Origin: Volvox africanus
Taxonomy: Eukaryota; Chlorophyta; Chlorophyceae; Chlamydomonadales; Volvocaceae
Direction: 5' to 3'
DNA length: 64,000 nucleotides
NCBI GenBank assembly: GCA_030268105.1
Contig: BSDZ01000087.1
Location: 62,001-126,000, forward strand
The notes beneath the pieces were generated by a model. That model ran no database searches, had not been told where the DNA came from, and saw only the letters and a program-made list of their open reading frames with translations. The position numbers were made by a program, and so were the translations under genes. The stretch's first letter is position 1, and the number at the start of each line of letters is the position of its first letter. Shown here in pieces: positions 57,735-64,000 of the stretch.

Positions 57735-60456
57735 GGCCGTATAACTAGCTCTGACATTCATTCATATATTAGTGTTGCTCACATTCCAACAACGCTTAAC
57801 CTGATGCTTTCAGAGTTGTAACTATCATTCCAAACCTATTTGTATGTCCTACCAGCAGGTTATCTCCCTCTCAGTTACTGGCTGACCTGCCTGCACCATG
57901 TCCGTGAACATTTGTAAGGAATTTTCCTAACTTGCGCCAAATAGATCGGCAGCGCTTCGCCTTGTTCCATTTTCAACGCATATATCTCTGCAATAAGTTG
58001 TGAATTTCATGCATCACTATTGGCGGCAAAAAAAGCTCCGATCCTGTCCCAGCCTCCTTTTGCATTCACCGCAGCCAGGTGATAGTCCTGAACGTTTTCG
58101 AGCATTATGGTCTTAACTTTGTGTAAAAGCCAGCAAAGCCCCTCAATGGGCCGTATTACTTGCTCTGTCATTCATTCGTATATGAGTGTTGCTCTTACTC
58201 GTGCGCTCGGGAATCATTCGTTCGTATATGAGTGCTCTTCACATTCCAACACCAATAGTCAAAAATTTGTATTACAAAAAGTGGAAATGATAAAAAATAA
58301 ATTAGAATATGATACAAAAATGCAATGAAACAAACAAGAGTGGCAAAATGTTCAAAGGCTTATTCAGCCGGCAGCATTATGATTTATGTACTGACGAAAA
58401 TTTAAACATTCATCTAAAGAGCAATAATCATCGGCCAGATTGAAATCGTGTTATCACAAAAGAGTGCCCACATTTAAAACAAGCAACTCAAATGCATTGC
58501 AATGAGTAAAACACACAAAAGAGTCAATATGCTAAACAACAACTTCAAAACTTTGAAAAGCAGGGTAAATGATGAGAAGCAGTTTCACCATTACGATTTC
58601 TGTTTAGACGTTTAGACTTAAATTGTCATGTGAAGAAATAGTCATCGGCCATATGAAACTCCTTTAAATTGAGTATAAGCAACTGAAATGCAATGCAATA
58701 AGAGAAATACACAAAAGAGAAGAACTTTAAAACGATGAAAAACTAAAAGGGTTATTGATAAAGCAATTGCACAAGCAGTTTTACATTTCACAGCTGGCTC
58801 ACAGCAAGCCGGGGTGACAATAGGCGTTACCACACTTAGCAGACGTGGATGCCTTACTCGACTTCACGTTGATCCCCTTCAATCCATCCTTAATCAATTC
58901 CTTCAAGCTTCCTACTTCGACCCTTCCATATCTCCTGTTCCATTCCTCCTTCGTTTGTTGTGTGTGCCCTGTTTGAGTCACACCCACAAACCCTCTTCTC
59001 ATGTAATCTTGCAAGGCAATTTCGCATCCCTGCTTGCACATGCCGTCCTCTCAGTGCTCTGATGGCTTGCATGGTTCATGCCTGTTTCTGGGCACCATAA
59101 TTGTCCTGTTTGTGCCGGGCGAATGCAGTACTCGGGTCTTGGGGTCAATGCCTGATACCACCCCCTGCCGGACTGCTTTCTGTGAACCGCCTTGCCTAGC
59201 TTGTCCAACATTTTGATGCTATAATGATTTTGCTTCATCCACTGGCCTGGCGTGAGCCATGCCGACAAATCCGCACTCTTGCTTGATGGCGGATACCACT
59301 TCGCATTCCAACTTGTACAAATATCCCTTCCGGCACCCCGACAGCACCACTCTGTCACATATGCACACGTACACCAATTGGTCCCCAAAACTAATTTTTC
59401 CTCCATTTTCGCCCAATGATGCAACGGATATCACCTTTACGTAGCTGCTCGGTACCACGTAAACATTGTTAATTGTGACTGTGGCGTTCGGACGGCAAGA
59501 CGGTGCCAATTTTAACGTGCCAATGGCTGTGGGTCGCATGACTCCTCCGTTCATGCTCATAATGTCAAACTTATCTCTCTCGTTGATTTTGACCACGTCT
59601 GTTAGATCCCGTTCATCATAAGTGATGTGGTGAGCTGCTCCTGAGTCCATGCACCATCCTTGCACCTTGCTGTGCTGTGACCCCACAAATGCATAGTTAT
59701 CTGGGTGATCCATCCTGCGGCCTCCTGCATCACCACGTCGCCCTTGATTCCTTTCTTGTTCTGTCATTGGTCGACTTTTTGCAGTGTGATATTCGCTGTT
59801 ACTTTGCATTTGCCTTCCCGCTGACCTTGGTGGCATGCTGCTGCTTGCAATGTTGCGTCTGTCACCTGTCCATTCATCTTCACGACGATGGTATTGCGAC
59901 TGCTGTGAATTGAATTTGGATCTCTCTTGAAACTCCGGCGGTGACCACGTTAAGGATGTGTCCCGCCATATTGGCCAACAAAACGAGCCCCTTTGTGGGT
60001 CACGCCCGAATATTTTGCCTTTCCAACCTGGAAATCGGCTACCGCCGAATCGCCTGTGCACCCATTCACGCCTATATCCTCCACCACAATTGCTCTGTCA
60101 ATTGCTCCACGCACCGCCTCGTCCTGTGCCCACAAACGCGACTGACTCGCTTTTCGGGTTTCCTACATCCATCCGCCTTTCGAACGCCAGCAATTGGGCG
60201 CTCACTCTTGTCTAAGTCAGCAAAGCGGCCGGCCCCTCACTGGAACGTATTACTTGCTCTGACAGTCTTTCATATACGAGAGTCGCTCACATTCCAACAC
60301 CCCCCGTGAGTGACACTCCGTCGATTCTCACGATCTACCCCTTACTGCCTCGTCCCTGCAACCCTGCCCTGGTCCACAGCCAGCGGGAATCGGCAAGCCG
60401 CGTACTTGCGCTCGGGGCACATAACCTGTGAAAAGTCAGCAAAGCGCCCCTCCCTG
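57735..60456. repeat. Array monomer U15 (2722 bp)
   Basis: Has cttaactttg and acaataggcg like U14 but not the two other U14 changes. Confidence 0.95.
59219..60061 (-). pseudogene. Copia protease-like frame, U15
   Basis: 280 residues, same as U13. Confidence 0.78.
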
Positions 60457-63178
60457 GGCCGTATAACTAGCTCTGACATTCATTCATATATTAGTGTTGC
60501 TCACATTCCAACAACGCTTAACCTGATGCTTTCAGAGTTGTAACTATCATTCCAAACCTATTTGTATGTCCTACCAGCAGGTTATCTCCCTCTCAGTTAC
60601 TGGCTGACCTGCCTGCACCATGTCCGTGAACATTTGTAAGGAATTTTCCTAACTTGCGCCAAATAGATCGGCAGCGCTTCGCCTTGTTCCATTTTCAACG
60701 CATATATCTCTGCAATAAGTTGTGAATTTCATGCATCACTATTGGCGGCAAAAAAAGCTCCGATCCTGTCCCAGCCTCCTTTTGCATTCACCGCAGCCAG
60801 GTGATAGTCCTGAACGTTTTCGAGCATTATGGTCTTGACTTTGTGTAAAAGCCAGCAAAGCCCCTCAATGGGCCGTATTACTTGCTCTGTCATTCATTCG
60901 TATATGAGTGTTGCTCTTACTCGTGCGCTCGGGAATCATTCGTTCGTATATGAGTGCTCTTCACATTCCAACACCAATAGTCAAAAATTTGTATTACAAA
61001 AAGTGGAAATGATAAAAAATAAATTAGAATATGATACAAAAATGCAATGAAACAAACAAGAGTGGCAAAATGTTCAAAGGCTTATTCAGCCGGCAGCATT
61101 ATGATTTATGTACTGACGAAAATTTAAACATTCATCTAAAGAGCAATAATCATCGGCCAGATTGAAATCGTGTTATCACAAAAGAGTGCCCACATTTAAA
61201 ACAAGCAACTCAAATGCATTGCAATGAGTAAAACACACAAAAGAGTCAATATGCTAAACAACAACTTCAAAACTTTGAAAAGCAGGGTAAATGATGAGAA
61301 GCAGTTTCACCATTACGATTTCTGTTTAGACGTTTAGACTTAAATTGTCATGTGAAGAAATAGTCATCGGCCATATGAAACTCCTTTAAATTGAGTATAA
61401 GCAACTGAAATGCAATGCAATAAGAGAAATACACAAAAGAGAAGAACTTTAAAACGATGAAAAACTAAAAGGGTTATTGATAAAGCAATTGCACAAGCAG
61501 TTTTACATTTCACAGCTGGCTCACAGCAAGCCGGGGTGACAATAGGCGTTACCACACTTAGCAGACGTGGATGCCTTACTCGACTTCACGTTGATCCCCT
61601 TCAATCCATCCTTAATCAATTCCTTCAAGCTTCCTACTTCGACCCTTCCATATCTCCTGTTCCATTCCTCCTTCGTTTGTTGTGTGTGCCCTGTTTGAGT
61701 CACACCCACAAACCCTCTTCTCATGTAATCTTGCAAGGCAATTTCGCATCCCTGCTTGCACATGCCGTCCTCTCAGTGCTCTGATGGCTTGCATGGTTCA
61801 TGCCTGTTTCTGGGCACCATAATTGTCCTGTTTGTGCCGGGCGAATGCAGTACTCGGGTCTTGGGGTCAATGCCTGATACCACCCCCTGCCGGACTGCTT
61901 TCTGTGAACCGCCTTGCCTAGCTTGTCCAACATTTTGATGCTATAATGATTTTGCTTCATCCACTGGCCTGGCGTGAGCCATGCCGACAAATCCGCACTC
62001 TTGCTTGATGGCGGATACCACTTCGCATTCCAACTTGTACAAATATCCCTTCCGGCACCCCGACAGCACCACTCTGTCACATATGCACACGTACACCAAT
62101 TGGTCCCCAAAACTAATTTTTCCTCCATTTTCGCCCAATGATGCAACGGATATCACCTTTACGTAGCTGCTCGGTACCACGTAAACATTGTTAATTGTGA
62201 CTGTGGCGTTCGGACGGCAAGACGGTGCCAATTTTAACGTGCCAATGGCTGTGGGTCGCATGACTCCTCCGTTCATGCTCATAATGTCAAACTTATCTCT
62301 CTCGTTGATTTTGACCACGTCTGTTAGATCCCGTTCATCATAAGTGATGTGGTGAGCTGCTCCTGAGTCCATGCACCATCCTTGCACCTTGCTGTGCTGT
62401 GACCCCACAAATGCATAGTTATCTGGGTGATCCATCCTGCGGCCTCCTGCATCACCACGTCGCCCTTGATTCCTTTCTTGTTCTGTCATTGGTCGACTTT
62501 TTGCAGTGTGATATTCGCTGTTACTTTGCATTTGCCTTCCCGCTGACCTTGGTGGCATGCTGCTGCTTGCAATGTTGCGTCTGTCACCTGTCCATTCATC
62601 TTCACGACGATGGTATTGCGACTGCTGTGAATTGAATTTGGATCTCTCTTGAAACTCCGGCGGTGACCACGTTAAGGATGTGTCCCGCCATATTGGCCAA
62701 CAAAACGAGCCCCTTTGTGGGTCACGCCCGAATATTTTGCCTTTCCAACCTGGAAATCGGCTACCGCCGAATCGCCTGTGCACCCATTCACGCCTATATC
62801 CTCCACCACAATTGCTCTGTCAATTGCTCCACGCACCGCCTCGTCCTGTGCCCACAAACGCGACTGACTCGCTTTTCGGGTTTCCTACATCCATCCGCCT
62901 TTCGAACGCCAGCAATTGGGCGCTCACTCTTGTCTAAGTCAGCAAAGCGGCCGGCCCCTCACTGGAACGTATTACTTGCTCTGACAGTCTTTCATATACG
63001 AGAGTCGCTCACATTCCAACACCCCCCGTGAGTGACACTCCGTCGATTCTCACGATCTACCCCTTACTGCCTCGTCCCTGCAACCCTGCCCTGGTCCACA
63101 GCCAGCGGGAATCGGCAAGCCGCGTACTTGCGCTCGGGGCACATAACCTGTGAAAAGTCAGCAAAGCGCCCCTCCCTG
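60457..63178. repeat. Array monomer U16 (2722 bp)
   Basis: Keeps acaataggcg but has cttgactttg, so these two variants are uncoupled between U15 and U16. Confidence 0.95.
61941..62783 (-). pseudogene. Copia protease-like frame, U16
   Basis: 280 residues, same as U13. Confidence 0.78.
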
Positions 63179-64000
63179 GGCCGTATAACTAGCTCTGACA
63201 TTCATTCATATATTAGTGTTGCTCACATTCCAACAACGCTTAACCTGATGCTTTCAGAGTTGTAACTATCATTCCAAACCTATTTGTATGTCCTACCAGC
63301 AGGTTATCTCCCTCTCAGTTACTGGCTGACCTGCCTGCACCATGTCCGTGAACATTTGTAAGGAATTTTCCTAACTTGCGCCAAATAGATCGGCAGCGCT
63401 TCGCCTTGTTCCATTTTCAACGCATATATCTCTGCAATAAGTTGTGAATTTCATGCATCACTATTGGCGGCAAAAAAAGCTCCGATCCTGTCCCAGCCTC
63501 CTTTTGCATTCACCGCAGCCAGGTGATAGTCCTGAACGTTTTCGAGCATTATGGTCTTGACTTTGTGTAAAAGCCAGCAAAGCCCCTCAATGGGCCGTAT
63601 TACTTGCTCTGTCCTTCATTCGTATATGAGTGTTGCTCTTACTCGTGCGCTCGGGAATCATTCGTTCGTATATGAGTGCTCTTCACATTCCAACACCAAT
63701 AGTCAAAAATTTGTATTACAAAAAGTGGAAATGATAAAAAATAAATTAGAATATGATACAAAAATGCAATGAAACAAACAAGAGTGGCAAAATGTTCAAA
63801 GGCTTATTCAGCCGGCAGCATTATGATTTATGTACTGACGAAAATTTAAACATTCATCTAAAGAGCAATAATCATCGGCCAGATTGAAATCGTGTTATCA
63901 CAAAAGAGTGCCCACATTTAAAACAAGCAACTCAAATGCATTGCAATGAGTAAAACACACAAAAGAGTCAATATGCTAAACAACAACTTCAAAACTTTGA
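63179..64000. repeat. Array monomer U17 (partial, 822 bp)
   Basis: Cut by the window end. It contains the Gag remnant and the AT-rich start; private ctgtccttcatt near 63612. Confidence 0.94.

Larger units (their letters stand above)
1..64000. repeat. Megasatellite array of 2.7 kb copia-derived monomers
   Basis: The same sequence recurs head to tail with a period of 2704 bp on the left and 2722 bp on the right, giving 16 monomers plus an 822 bp partial one. Monomer starts are set here at the arbitrary phase of base 1 (ggccgtataactagc). Neighbours differ at only a handful of bases; U1 and U2, for example, differ at two positions noticed by eye. The only other DNA is four LTR retrotransposons, and removing them with one target-site copy each restores exact monomer lengths (2705, 2704 and 2722 bp). 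The array continues beyond both ends. On the minus strand each monomer carries degenerate copia Gag, protease and pre-integrase sequence. Confidence 0.97.

Noticed and set aside
1..64000. Ribosomal DNA or other functional tandem gene array
   Set aside because: No rRNA-like sequence; the monomer reads as copia Gag/protease.
1..64000. CRISPR array or telomere repeats
   Set aside because: The repeat unit is kilobases long with no spacer pattern, and no short telomeric motif is present.

Overview
The window is eukaryotic nuclear repeat DNA with no host gene, rRNA, tRNA or CRISPR array. Throughout it is a head-to-tail array of a roughly 2.7 kb monomer: 16 monomers, three of them split by insertions, plus an 822 bp partial one at the right edge. 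The array runs off both ends. Three copies of one Ty1/copia LTR retrotransposon family are inserted in it, and one of these carries a nested Ty3/gypsy chromovirus. LTR elements, a chromodomain integrase and a copia primer site matching the anticodon arm of initiator tRNA-Met suggest an alga, plant or other protist; the species cannot be fixed from this sequence. The setting looks like heterochromatin, possibly (peri)centromeric.

The monomer is not an anonymous satellite. Read on the minus strand it is a decayed piece of a copia-type polyprotein in the normal order: Gag UBN2 domain, Gag C-terminus, eroded zinc knuckle, aspartic protease with an intact Asp-Ser-Gly site, then two successive GAG-pre-integrase-like blocks. 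The Gag part is split by a ~285 bp insert bounded by two ~83 bp direct repeats; a third, longer copy of that repeat lies just upstream of the Gag homology, followed by ~540 bp of AT-rich DNA. No LTR, integrase core or reverse transcriptase is present. Monomers U1-U11 are 2699-2705 bp; U12-U16 are 2722 bp because of one 18 bp block. The switch between the two types falls inside U12, the monomer that also holds the third copia element.

Insertions, left to right. (1) 12873-15408, plus strand: a 2536 bp copia element with apparently identical 348 bp LTRs in which Gag, protease and integrase are replaced by a 98 bp almost pure G/C tract, leaving one open 590-residue frame with RT and RNase H. (2) 16864-29301, minus strand: a full-length copia element (4966 bp once the insertion is removed), split in the RNase H region by a 7467 bp chromovirus at 17738-25204 (822 bp LTRs; gag and pol in one frame separated by an amber codon; a further TGA in RT; Glu in place of the first catalytic Asp of integrase). 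(3) 45915-50752, minus strand: a copia copy with a 19 bp frameshifting deletion in RT and a net 109 bp deletion in its 3' LTR. Each insertion has a 5 bp target-site duplication (atatt, aacaa, ccgag, gaccc).

Inferred history: a copia relative decayed and was amplified into a megasatellite, which local exchange keeps nearly uniform; a related, younger copia family inserted three times; a chromovirus then landed in one of those copies.
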